Under the pieces are notes generated by a model, which had not been told where the DNA came from, ran no database searches, and worked only from the letters and a program-made list of their open reading frames with translations. From NCBI GenBank assembly GCA_930986645.1, contig CAKNJS010000004.1, positions 54,120 to 118,119 on the forward strand: 64,000 nucleotides of DNA. The letters run 5' to 3'. The stretch comes from an uncultured Lachnoclostridium sp. (GTDB taxonomy: Bacteria > Bacillota > Clostridia > Lachnospirales > Lachnospiraceae). The position numbers and the translations under genes were made by a program. Shown here in pieces: positions 16,830-24,700 of this stretch (its first letter is position 1; every line of letters begins with the position of its first letter).

Positions 16830-18053
16830 ATGCAGAAGATCGAAGGCGGAGTGACAGCAGCGAAAGGATTTGAGGCGGCGGCAGCAGCAGCCGGGATCAA
16901 GTATCAGGACCGCACGGACATGGCACTTATCTATAGTGAGAAGCCGTGTAAAGTGGCGGGAACATTTACGACAAATGTAGTGAAAGCGGCACCGGTAAAG
17001 TGGGACAGAAACGTAGTTGACAGCGGTATGAAGTCACAGGCTGTTATCGTGAATTCCGGCATTGCAAATGCGTGTACCGGAGAAGAGGGCATGGGTTATT
17101 GCAAAGAGACGGCAAAAGAAGCGGCTAAGGTGCTGGGAGTAGATGCCATGAGCGTTTTGGTCGGGTCCACAGGAGTGATCGGAATGCAGCTGCCTATGGA
17201 CAGAGTAAAAGAAGGGATCCATAAGCTGGCGGAGGCGAAGAAACCGGATCTTGAGAGCGGTACGCAGGCGGCTCAGGCAATCATGACAACAGATACGAAG
17301 AAAAAAGAAGTTGCAGTTTCGGTTGAAATAGGGGATGTGACAGTGACCATCGGCGGGATGGCAAAAGGATCCGGCATGATTCATCCGAATATGTGCACCA
17401 TGCTTGCGTTTATCACAACGGACGCCAAGATTTCGAAAAAGGCTCTTCAGGCCGCGCTCAGCGAAGATGTGGAAGATACATATAATATGATCTCAGTGGA
17501 CGGGGATACTTCTACAAACGATACTGTTCTCCTGCTGGCAAATGGAGCGGCCGGAAATGAAAAGATCCGTTACGGCACATGGGAGTATGAGGCGTTTAAA
17601 AATGCCCTGCATTATGTAAATGAAACTCTGGCGAAAGAGATGGCAGGAGACGGCGAAGGCGCTACGGCACTGTTTGAAGCTAAAATCATCGGGGCAGATA
17701 CGAAAGAGCAGGCAAAAAAACTTGCAAAATCTATCGTCTGCTCAAATCTGACCAAAGCAGCGATCGCGGGACATGACGCCAACTGGGGGCGGATCCTATG
17801 CGCAATGGGATATTCCGGAGCGCAGTTTGATCCGGAGAAAGTGGATCTCTATTTCGAGAGCGAGGCGGGAAAACTTAAGATCATCGAGAACGGAGTTGCA
17901 CTGAACTACAGCGAGGAGAAAGCAACAGAAATCCTGTCACAGCCGAAAGTAACGGCAATCGCCGATATTAAAGCGGGTGATGTCGAGGCGGCAGCATGGG
18001 GATGCGACCTGACACATGGATATATTGATATCAATGCAGATTACCGCAGTTAA
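16830..18053 (+). CDS. argJ: bifunctional glutamate N-acetyltransferase / ornithine acetyltransferase
   Basis: 407 residues. It transfers the acetyl group from N-acetylornithine to glutamate, recycling it, and may also use acetyl-CoA. The self-cleavage site lies in AKGSGMIHPNMCTMLAF, with the nucleophilic Thr at residue 190 (Cys in place of the usual Ala just before it), so alpha and beta chains of about 189 and 218 residues are expected. The C-terminal CDLTHGYIDINADYRS end is standard. The ribosome binding site is weak (GAGGG). With argJ present, the operon uses the cyclic acetyl pathway. Confidence 0.96.
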   Translation: MQKIEGGVTAAKGFEAAAAAAGIKYQDRTDMALIYSEKPCKVAGTFTTNVVKAAPVKWDRNVVDSGMKSQAVIVNSGIANACTGEEGMGYCKETAKEAAKVLGVDAMSVLVGSTGVIGMQLPMDRVKEGIHKLAEAKKPDLESGTQAAQAIMTTDTKKKEVAVSVEIGDVTVTIGGMAKGSGMIHPNMCTMLAFITTDAKISKKALQAALSEDVEDTYNMISVDGDTSTNDTVLLLANGAAGNEKIRYGTWEYEAFKNALHYVNETLAKEMAGDGEGATALFEAKIIGADTKEQAKKLAKSIVCSNLTKAAIAGHDANWGRILCAMGYSGAQFDPEKVDLYFESEAGKLKIIENGVALNYSEEKATEILSQPKVTAIADIKAGDVEAAAWGCDLTHGYIDINADYRS

Positions 18054-18125
18054 AATGATTTAGAATAAAATGATGTAAACAGGGACAGGGCAAAAGTCGA
18101 TTTGGGACACCGTGAAGTCCGGTTT

Positions 18126-18158
18126 GGGACGTAGTCAAATCGGGTTTTACTACGTCCC
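18126..18158 (+). repeat. 33-nt hairpin repeat, copy 2 (before argB)
   Basis: Identical to 16240-16272, including the loop. It ends four bases before the argB ribosome binding site (AAGGAGG at 18161-18167), so its folding could affect argB translation or mRNA stability. TTTGGGACACC (18101-18111) and GGGACAGGG (18082-18090) precede it. Confidence 0.8.
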
Positions 18159-18172
18159 CGAAGGAGGTAAGT

Positions 18173-19072
18173 ATGAATAAGAATATGCAGCAATATCTCG
18201 ATAAAGCGCAGGTCCTCATCGAGGCTCTGCCATACATCCAGCGCTTCAACCGCAAGATTATTGTGGTCAAATACGGCGGCAGCGCTATGGTGGATGAGGA
18301 ACTGAAGAAACGCGTGATCGAGGACGTGACTCTTCTGAAGCTTGTCGGATTCAAGCCGATCATTGTTCACGGCGGCGGCAAGGAGATCAGCAAGTGGGTC
18401 GGTAAAGTGGGAATGGAACCGAAATTTATCAACGGCCTGCGCGTGACCGATGCAGATACGATGGAAGTGGCGGAGATGGTGCTCGGCCGTGTGAACAAGA
18501 GTCTGGTACAGCTGGTGGAGAGCCTCGGCGTTCGTGCCATCGGCATCAGCGGCAAGGACGGCGCTCTCCTGAAGGTTGACAAGAAGTATTCCGACGGTCA
18601 GGATATCGGATATGTTGGAGACATCAAAGAAGTAAACGGCCAGATCCTCTATGATCTGCTGGAGAAGGATTTCCTTCCGATCGTATGCCCGGTGGGACTT
18701 GACGACGACTTTAATACATATAATATCAATGCGGACGACGCGGCGTGCGCCATTGCCCGCGCGGTGAAAGCGGAGAAGCTGGCATTCCTGACAGACATCG
18801 AGGGCGTCTACAAGGATCCGTCCGATCCGTCTACGCTTATCTCCGAGCTCCGTGTGGATGAGGCAAAGAAGCTGATGAACAGCGGATACATCGGAGGCGG
18901 TATGCTTCCGAAGCTCCAGAACTGTATCGATGCCATTGAAGCAGGCGTTTCAAGAGTGCATATTCTGGACGGACGTATTCCGCACTGCCTGCTCCTTGAG
19001 ATCTTTACGAACAGAGGAATCGGTACGGCAATTTTAAACAGTGAAGAAAGCAGGTATTATCATGGTGAATAA
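18173..19072 (+). CDS. argB: acetylglutamate kinase
   Basis: 299 residues. It phosphorylates N-acetylglutamate with ATP. The amino-acid kinase fold motifs are [13 protein letters not shown] (phosphate binding), [14 protein letters not shown], the substrate loop [18 protein letters not shown], and [24 protein letters not shown] near the C-terminus. The N-terminal helix ([20 protein letters not shown]) is characteristic of the arginine-inhibited hexameric type, so feedback inhibition by arginine is likely. The strong AAGGAGG site follows the hairpin repeat. Its stop overlaps the argD start. Confidence 0.97.
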   Translation: MNKNMQQYLDKAQVLIEALPYIQRFNRKIIVVKYGGSAMVDEELKKRVIEDVTLLKLVGFKPIIVHGGGKEISKWVGKVGMEPKFINGLRVTDADTMEVAEMVLGRVNKSLVQLVESLGVRAIGISGKDGALLKVDKKYSDGQDIGYVGDIKEVNGQILYDLLEKDFLPIVCPVGLDDDFNTYNINADDAACAIARAVKAEKLAFLTDIEGVYKDPSDPSTLISELRVDEAKKLMNSGYIGGGMLPKLQNCIDAIEAGVSRVHILDGRIPHCLLLEIFTNRGIGTAILNSEESRYYHGE

Positions 19073-20246
19073 TAAAATACAGGCAGCAGAAGAGAATCTG
19101 ATCCATGTCTACAACCGTTTCCCGGTTGTGCTGGATCATGGCGAGGGAATGTATCTCTATGACACAGACGGGAAAGAATACCTTGATTTTGCGGCAGGTT
19201 TTGCAGTGACAGGGCTGGGATATGACAACAAAGAGTTAAATGAGACGCTTAAGGCGCAGATAGACAAACTGTATCATACCTCCAATCTCTACTATCACGA
19301 GAGCTGCGGCGAGGCGGCGAGGGAGCTGAACCGGGTGTGCGGCATGGACCGTGTGTTCTTTACAAACAGCGGCGGCGAAGCCGTGGAAGGCGCTTTAAAG
19401 TCAGCCAGACGTTACGCTTATACGAAAGGCACGGGAAGATATGAATTTATCGCCATGGAGAATTCCTTCCACGGCAGGACGTTCGGCGCTGTGTCCGTGA
19501 CAGGACATGATTCTTACAGAGAACCGTTTGAACCCCTTGTGCCGGGTGTGAAATTCGCGAAGTTTAATGATCTGGACAGCGTAAAAGCACTGGTCAGCGG
19601 CAAGACCTGCGCGATCATTCTGGAGCCGCTGCAGGGAGAGGGCGGCATCAACCTTGCCACACAGGAATTTATGGAAGGAATCCGGAAAATCTGTGACGAG
19701 AACGGAATCCTTATGATCTGCGATGAGGTGCAGTGCGGCATGGGCAGGACAGGAAGTATGTTCGCATGGCAGGGATTCGGCACAAAGCCGGATATTATGA
19801 CAATGGCAAAGGCTATCGGAAACGGTATCCCGGTGGGAGCGTTTGCCATGACAGAAGAAGTCGCGCAATACTCTCTGAAACCCGGAGACCACGGAGCGAC
19901 ATACGGCGGTAATCCGCTCGCGTGCACTGCCGTGAAGAAAGTGATCGAGATCTTTGAGCGGGATAATATCGTGGGCCATGTCAATGAAGTGGCTCCTTAC
20001 CTCACGAAAAAGCTGGATGAGCTTGTGGAGGAGCTGGACTGTGTAGTTCAGCGTAAAGGGAAAGGGCTGATGCAGGGCATAGAGATCACAAAGCCGATCG
20101 CCGAAGTAAACCGGCGGTGTGTGGAAGGCGGACTTCTGGTAATACAGGCCGAAGGAAATGTGCTCCGTTTTGTTCCGCCTCTGATCGTGGAGGAGAAACA
20201 TATTGACGAGATGATCGGAAAACTGAAAAAGGCGCTGGCAGATTAA
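19062..20246 (+). CDS. argD: acetylornithine aminotransferase
   Basis: 394 residues, a class III PLP-dependent transaminase that makes N-acetylornithine from the semialdehyde and glutamate. Visible are [58 protein letters not shown] and the PLP lysine in [17 protein letters not shown] 19062 lies inside the last codons of argB (11-bp overlap), so translation is coupled; a longer frame from 19041 is less likely. It ends the arg operon. No argF is present in the window, so ornithine carbamoylation is encoded elsewhere. Confidence 0.96.
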   Translation: MVNNKIQAAEENLIHVYNRFPVVLDHGEGMYLYDTDGKEYLDFAAGFAVTGLGYDNKELNETLKAQIDKLYHTSNLYYHESCGEAARELNRVCGMDRVFFTNSGGEAVEGALKSARRYAYTKGTGRYEFIAMENSFHGRTFGAVSVTGHDSYREPFEPLVPGVKFAKFNDLDSVKALVSGKTCAIILEPLQGEGGINLATQEFMEGIRKICDENGILMICDEVQCGMGRTGSMFAWQGFGTKPDIMTMAKAIGNGIPVGAFAMTEEVAQYSLKPGDHGATYGGNPLACTAVKKVIEIFERDNIVGHVNEVAPYLTKKLDELVEELDCVVQRKGKGLMQGIEITKPIAEVNRRCVEGGLLVIQAEGNVLRFVPPLIVEEKHIDEMIGKLKKALAD

Positions 20247-20331
20247 ACGGCGGACCGGCGGCGTATAGAAAAACCATTCACAGGACATACTATCCGGAAA
20301 ACAGGCATAAAATGCATGGAGGTATGATCCT

Positions 20332-20763
20332 ATGATTGGTTTTTTTATTGCGCTGCTCTCAGGAGCGATGATGAGTATACAGGGAGTGTTCAATACGCAG
20401 GTCACGAAAACAACCGGAGTGTGGGTGAGCAACGGCTGGGTGCAGATCACGGCTTTTGCTGTCTGTCTGGCAGCATGGTTCTTTACCGGGCGCGACAGCG
20501 TGGCTGCTCTCGGAAAAGTAGAACCGAAATATATGCTTTTGGGCGGTGTGATCGGTGCCGGGATCACATGGACAGTCATCAAGAGCATTGAAGCTCTGGG
20601 ACCTGCTAAGTCGGCGCTTCTTATCGTCATTGCACAGCTGGCTGTATCTTACGTGATCGAGCTCTTCGGTCTTTTTGGAATGGATAAAGAGCCCTTTTCA
20701 TGGAGAAAGCTGGGAGGGCTTGTCTTGGCTGTTGCGGGGATAGCTGTATTCCAGTGGGAATAA
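20332..20763 (+). CDS. DMT-family (YdcZ/DUF606-like) small transporter
   Basis: 143 residues with four to five hydrophobic helices. The start IGFFIALLSGAMMSIQGVFNTQVTK and the middle LLGGVIGAGITWTVIKSIE and IAQLAVSYVIELFGLFG match the four-helix DUF606 family of the drug/metabolite transporter superfamily. Substrate unknown; members have been linked to small-molecule export. ATG 20332 is preceded by GGAGGTATGATCCT. It may be read through from argD, 85 bp upstream, so an amino-acid-related substrate is conceivable but unproven. Confidence 0.8.
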   Translation: MIGFFIALLSGAMMSIQGVFNTQVTKTTGVWVSNGWVQITAFAVCLAAWFFTGRDSVAALGKVEPKYMLLGGVIGAGITWTVIKSIEALGPAKSALLIVIAQLAVSYVIELFGLFGMDKEPFSWRKLGGLVLAVAGIAVFQWE

Positions 20764-20866
20764 AGATATATTTCTGCAAAACTGGTGAAAAATCCGGGCG
20801 TTTGCAAAATAACCGTAATAAAATTGTAACAAAGCGTCAAATCCTTAACAAACAATTAATTGTCTA

Positions 20867-20895
20867 TTGTAATTTTGGAAAAAATTCGTTACAAT
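20867..20895 (+). promoter_or_regulatory. comEA promoter
   Basis: TTGTAA (20867-20872), 17-bp spacer, TACAAT (20890-20895). It lies 58 bp before the preferred comEA start and argues against the longer open frame from 20860, which would begin inside the promoter. Confidence 0.6.
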
Positions 20896-20952
20896 GTTAC
20901 TGTCCGGCATACAAGGGGTATTTTTCCTGCAAGAGAAAGCAGGAGAAGAAAA

Positions 20953-21612
20953 ATGCAAGGCAGACAGAAAAAAATCAGCATATTACACACTTTTGGCAGG
21001 ACACTGGCAATGACAGTGTTTTTCTTTCTTATCGGCTGCGCGGCAGGCGGTACGCAGGAGACCGGGCTGAAAGAACTGACGCTCTCCGAAGAGGAGCAGA
21101 ACAGCGAAAAGGAATCTGATGAAGGACAGTCCGGAGAAAAGCAGGAAGAAGCTTCAGGCGGGAAAGAAAACGGAAACGAAACAGTATTTGTATATGTATG
21201 CGGAGCAGTGGAAGCTCCCGGTGTATATGAACTGCAGGCGGATGCCCGCGTGTTTGAGGCGATCCGGGCAGCAGGAGGCGTTACGCCGGAAGCAGCCCCT
21301 GACAGAGTGAATCAGGCAGAAGTGGTAACAGACGGTGAGCAGATCTATGTGCCGACAGCCGGAGAGGCGCAGGCGCAAGGCTTAGGGGTTGGAGAAACAG
21401 GAGCCAAAGGTACGGACAACGGAAAAATAAACATTAATACGGCCTCAGAGGAGGAACTAATGACACTGACCGGGATCGGGGAGGCGAAAGCTTCAGCCAT
21501 CCTGAAGTACAGAGAAGAACACGGCAGATTCGAACGTATCGAAGAACTGATGGAGATCGAGGGAATCAAGGAGGGCGTATTTGGAAAAATAAAAGATGAC
21601 ATAACAATTTGA
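20953..21612 (+). CDS. comEA: ComEA-like DNA-binding lipoprotein
   Basis: 219 residues. The N-terminus ends in a lipobox (FFFLIGC, C29), so it is probably lipid-anchored outside the cell. An acidic linker is followed by an SLBB/ComEA N-domain (VFVYVCGAVEAPGVYELQ) and a C-terminal double helix-hairpin-helix (ININTASEEELMTLTGIGEAKASAIL, then MEIEGIKEGVFGKIKD) that binds double-stranded DNA. It would capture DNA for uptake through ComEC, encoded 3 kb downstream. ATG 20953 has AGGAGAAG just upstream. ComEA is usually membrane-anchored by a plain helix; a lipobox is less common. Confidence 0.88.
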   Translation: MQGRQKKISILHTFGRTLAMTVFFFLIGCAAGGTQETGLKELTLSEEEQNSEKESDEGQSGEKQEEASGGKENGNETVFVYVCGAVEAPGVYELQADARVFEAIRAAGGVTPEAAPDRVNQAEVVTDGEQIYVPTAGEAQAQGLGVGETGAKGTDNGKININTASEEELMTLTGIGEAKASAILKYREEHGRFERIEELMEIEGIKEGVFGKIKDDITI

Positions 21613-21635
21613 CACAGGAGTCGTGAAAGTGGAGT

Positions 21636-22322
21636 ATGAGTAAGAAGATATTAGTCGTAGATGATGAAAAACTGATCGTAAAAGGTATCCGGTTCAGTCT
21701 GGAGCAGGAAGGCATGGAGGTCGACTGTGCATATGATGGTGAGGAGGCGCTGGAATGCGCAAAGAAATGTGAGTACGATCTTGTGCTTCTTGATGTAATG
21801 CTGCCCAAGCTGGATGGTTTTCAGGTGTGCCAGCAGATCAGGGAGTTTTCGGATATGCCCATCGTCATGCTGACGGCAAAAAGTGAAGATATGGATAAAA
21901 TTCTCGGGCTCGAATACGGAGCGGATGATTATATTACCAAGCCGTTTAATATTCTTGAAGTAAAGGCGAGGATCAAAGCGATCATGCGCCGTACTTCTAA
22001 GAGAAAAGAATCGGCCGGAAGCCCGATTCTCGTCAAGGGCAATATGAAGATAGACTGTGAGAGCCGCAGAGTGTTTATCGGGGAGCGGGAGATCAATCTG
22101 ACTGCTAAAGAGTTTGATGTTCTCGAGCTTCTTGCAACGAATCCGAACAAAGTATACAGCAGGGAAAATCTTCTGAATCTCGTATGGGGATACGATTATC
22201 CCGGAGATGCAAGAACAGTAGACGTACATATCAGGCGCCTTAGAGAAAAGATCGAGCTCAATCCGAGTGAGCCGAAATATGTACATACAAAGTGGGGAGT
22301 GGGTTATTATTTCCAGGGCTAA
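21636..22322 (+). CDS. OmpR/PhoB-family response regulator
   Basis: 228 residues. The receiver domain has the acidic pocket (D9, D10), phospho-acceptor D53 (LVLLDVMLPKLD), the switch Thr (VMLTAKSED) and Lys (YITKPFN). The C-terminal winged helix contains ESRRVFIGEREINLTAKEFDVLELL and RTVDVHIRRLREKIE. It pairs with the histidine kinase whose frame overlaps its end. The pattern resembles the WalR/PhoP-type regulators of Firmicutes. Position between comEA and comEC raises the possibility of control of DNA uptake or envelope genes. Confidence 0.92.
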   Translation: MSKKILVVDDEKLIVKGIRFSLEQEGMEVDCAYDGEEALECAKKCEYDLVLLDVMLPKLDGFQVCQQIREFSDMPIVMLTAKSEDMDKILGLEYGADDYITKPFNILEVKARIKAIMRRTSKRKESAGSPILVKGNMKIDCESRRVFIGEREINLTAKEFDVLELLATNPNKVYSRENLLNLVWGYDYPGDARTVDVHIRRLREKIELNPSEPKYVHTKWGVGYYFQG

Positions 22323-23754
22323 ACGTCATTTCAGGCTGAGGGACAAAGTGTTCAAAAATATGCGGGTCCGCATTATCGTTCTGTTTGTGCTGGCAGGGCT
22401 TGTGCCCTGTCTTGCTGTATTGTTTGGAGTTGTTAAGTTTTATGAACTTCGTGCCGTGGAACTCAGGACCGCAGAGATCCAGAACCAGTGCACGATTTTG
22501 AGCAATCAGCTGAGCAATTATGGATATCTTACCGATACCTCTTCGGAGGTGATCAATGCCAATCTGGCGCAGCTTACCAATATTTACAATGGAAGAGTTA
22601 TGATTATCGATCAGGATCTGAAAGTGGTTAAGGACACGTACGGTCTGGACGAGGGAAAAACAGACGTGTCTGAGAACGTAATCCGCTGTATGCAGGGCGA
22701 GACAACGAATCAATATGACAGGAAGAACCACTATATTGAAGTGACCTCGCCTATACTTGGCGGTGAAGACGATGAGGTGAGCGGAGTAATGCTGGCCAGT
22801 GTCTCCACGGACAATATCGGGACGACGATTCAGGTCATATATGCACACGGAGGTGCGGTGGTAGGGATCATTCTTCTGCTTCTGCTCGTGATCGGAGTGT
22901 TCCTTGCGGATCGTATGGTGCGTCCGATCCACAGGATTACAGGCGCCATAGAAAATGTTACAGAAGGATACGGCGATGATGTACTGCATGTGGATACCTT
23001 CACAGAGACCAGACAGCTCAGCGAAGCATTTAACAAGATGCTTGGCAGGCTTAAAATACTGGATGAGTCTAGAGAAGAGTTTGTGTCGAATGTCTCTCAT
23101 GAACTGAAGACTCCGATGACATCCATGAAAGTTCTGGCGGATTCTCTTCTGGAAATGAAGGAAGCTCCGGTAGAGATGTATCAGGAATTTATGCAGGATA
23201 TAGCGAAAGAGATCGACCGGGAGAATCAGATTATCACAGATCTCCTTTCACTTGTAAAAATGGATAAAACCGCGCAGAATATGAATATCCGCAGTGTAAA
23301 TATCAATGAACTTCTCGAACAGACGCTGAAACGTCTCCGCCCTATTGCGGATAAGAAGAATGTTGAAATGGTAATGGAGAGCTTCAGGCCGGTAACAGCA
23401 GAGATTGATGAGATGAAATTTACATTGGCGATATCCAATCTGGTGGAAAATGCGATCAAATATAATCATGACAACGGCTGGGTTCATGTATCGCTGAATG
23501 CTGATCACAAATATTTCTATATCAAAGTGGAAGATTCGGGAATCGGGATTCCGGAGCAGGATCAGCCGCACATTTTTGAGCGTTTTTACAGAGTGGACAA
23601 GTCTCATTCTCGAGAGATCGGCGGTACGGGACTGGGACTGGCGATTGCCAGAAATGCAGTGATCGCGCATCGCGGGGCGATTAAAGTCCACAGCAGTGAA
23701 GGGGAGGGTACTACTTTTACAGTCCGCGTTCCTCTGATCTATGTGTCGGCATAG
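22267..23754 (+). CDS. membrane sensor histidine kinase
   Basis: Up to 495 residues in the longest frame; the first ~17 overlap the regulator gene by 56 bp and may not be translated. An in-frame GTG at 22348 or ATG at 22360 would still leave the first membrane helix, so the exact start is unresolved. TM1 is about 35-57, followed by an extracellular sensor of about 140 residues, TM2 at about 196-215, a HAMP region, and HisKA with the phospho-His at 278 (EEFVSNVSHELKTPMTSM). The HATPase has NLVENAIKYNHDN, DSGIGIPEQDQPHIFERFYRV and GGTGLGLAIA. It pairs with the upstream regulator. Confidence 0.9.
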   Translation: MSRNMYIQSGEWVIISRAKRHFRLRDKVFKNMRVRIIVLFVLAGLVPCLAVLFGVVKFYELRAVELRTAEIQNQCTILSNQLSNYGYLTDTSSEVINANLAQLTNIYNGRVMIIDQDLKVVKDTYGLDEGKTDVSENVIRCMQGETTNQYDRKNHYIEVTSPILGGEDDEVSGVMLASVSTDNIGTTIQVIYAHGGAVVGIILLLLLVIGVFLADRMVRPIHRITGAIENVTEGYGDDVLHVDTFTETRQLSEAFNKMLGRLKILDESREEFVSNVSHELKTPMTSMKVLADSLLEMKEAPVEMYQEFMQDIAKEIDRENQIITDLLSLVKMDKTAQNMNIRSVNINELLEQTLKRLRPIADKKNVEMVMESFRPVTAEIDEMKFTLAISNLVENAIKYNHDNGWVHVSLNADHKYFYIKVEDSGIGIPEQDQPHIFERFYRVDKSHSREIGGTGLGLAIARNAVIAHRGAIKVHSSEGEGTTFTVRVPLIYVSA

Positions 23755-23767
23755 GAGGGTGAGAAAG

Positions 23768-24700
23768 ATGAAAATAAGAAAAATAATTCTCGCCGCAGTG
23801 CTCTGCATCGCATTGCTGTCCACGGCGTGCGGGAAAGGTTATGAACCGGGAAAGGGAGAGGATTATGTATACTGTCTCAATGAGAGCGGAACAGGTCTTG
23901 TAAAAGTCGCCTGCGATATCCCGGCTGATGATACGCAGAAGGCGGCCGATGCTGTTCTTGAGAAACTATCCGCACCGGCAGATGATATCGAGTATATCAG
24001 CCCTATTCCCAAAGATGTGAGTATCAACAGCCATGAACTGTTCGGAGAAATTATGGAGATTGATTTCAGCGGGGAATATCTGAATATGAAAAATATTCAG
24101 GAAAAGCTGATGCGGGCCGCTGTGGTGCAGTCTCTTATCCGGATTGACGGCGTGAATGCGGTTTCTTTCACAGTGGACGGCGAACCGCTTCTTGACGAGA
24201 AAGGAAATGCAGTCGGTCTGATGAATGAGGACGATTTTGTAGAGAATACGGCTTCCTCGCCGAGTGCATACCAGACAGATACTCTTACTTTGTATTTTGC
24301 AAATAAGACCGGCGACAAACTTGTGGCTGAAACAAGGGATGTCAGATACAGCAGTAATGTATCCAAGGACAAGCTCATTGTGGAAAAATTGATGCAGGGA
24401 CCAAATTCCGGGGATGCATATCCGACAATTAATCCCAATGCGAATCTGCTTAGTGTAACGACCAAAGATAAAATATGCTATGTTAATTTTGACAGTACAT
24501 TTCTGACAGGTGCATATGACATCCTGCCGGAGCTTACTGTGTATTCAATCGTGAATTCTCTGGTTGAGGGAACAGAGGCCGAAGAGGTACAGATCACGAT
24601 TAACGGAGAGACGAACGCAGAGTATATGGATGCGGTCGATCTCTCACAGCCTTTTGAGGAAAATATGGATTTCGTCGCAGCCGATGATGAAAATGAATGA
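23768..24700 (+). CDS. GerMN-domain lipoprotein
   Basis: 310 residues. A signal peptide with lipobox (LLSTAC, C21) is followed by two GerMN domains (about 30-150 and 165-295), recognised by the SPIPKDVSINSHELFGEIMEIDFS and LTLYFANKTGDKLVAETRDV-like patterns with the closing LVEGTEAEEVQITING. GerM-type lipoproteins act in spore formation or cell envelope assembly; a copy after a two-component system is common in Firmicutes. ATG 23768 has GGAGGGTG at good spacing. Its stop overlaps the comEC start (ATGA), so the two are coupled. Confidence 0.85.
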   Translation: MKIRKIILAAVLCIALLSTACGKGYEPGKGEDYVYCLNESGTGLVKVACDIPADDTQKAADAVLEKLSAPADDIEYISPIPKDVSINSHELFGEIMEIDFSGEYLNMKNIQEKLMRAAVVQSLIRIDGVNAVSFTVDGEPLLDEKGNAVGLMNEDDFVENTASSPSAYQTDTLTLYFANKTGDKLVAETRDVRYSSNVSKDKLIVEKLMQGPNSGDAYPTINPNANLLSVTTKDKICYVNFDSTFLTGAYDILPELTVYSIVNSLVEGTEAEEVQITINGETNAEYMDAVDLSQPFEENMDFVAADDENE

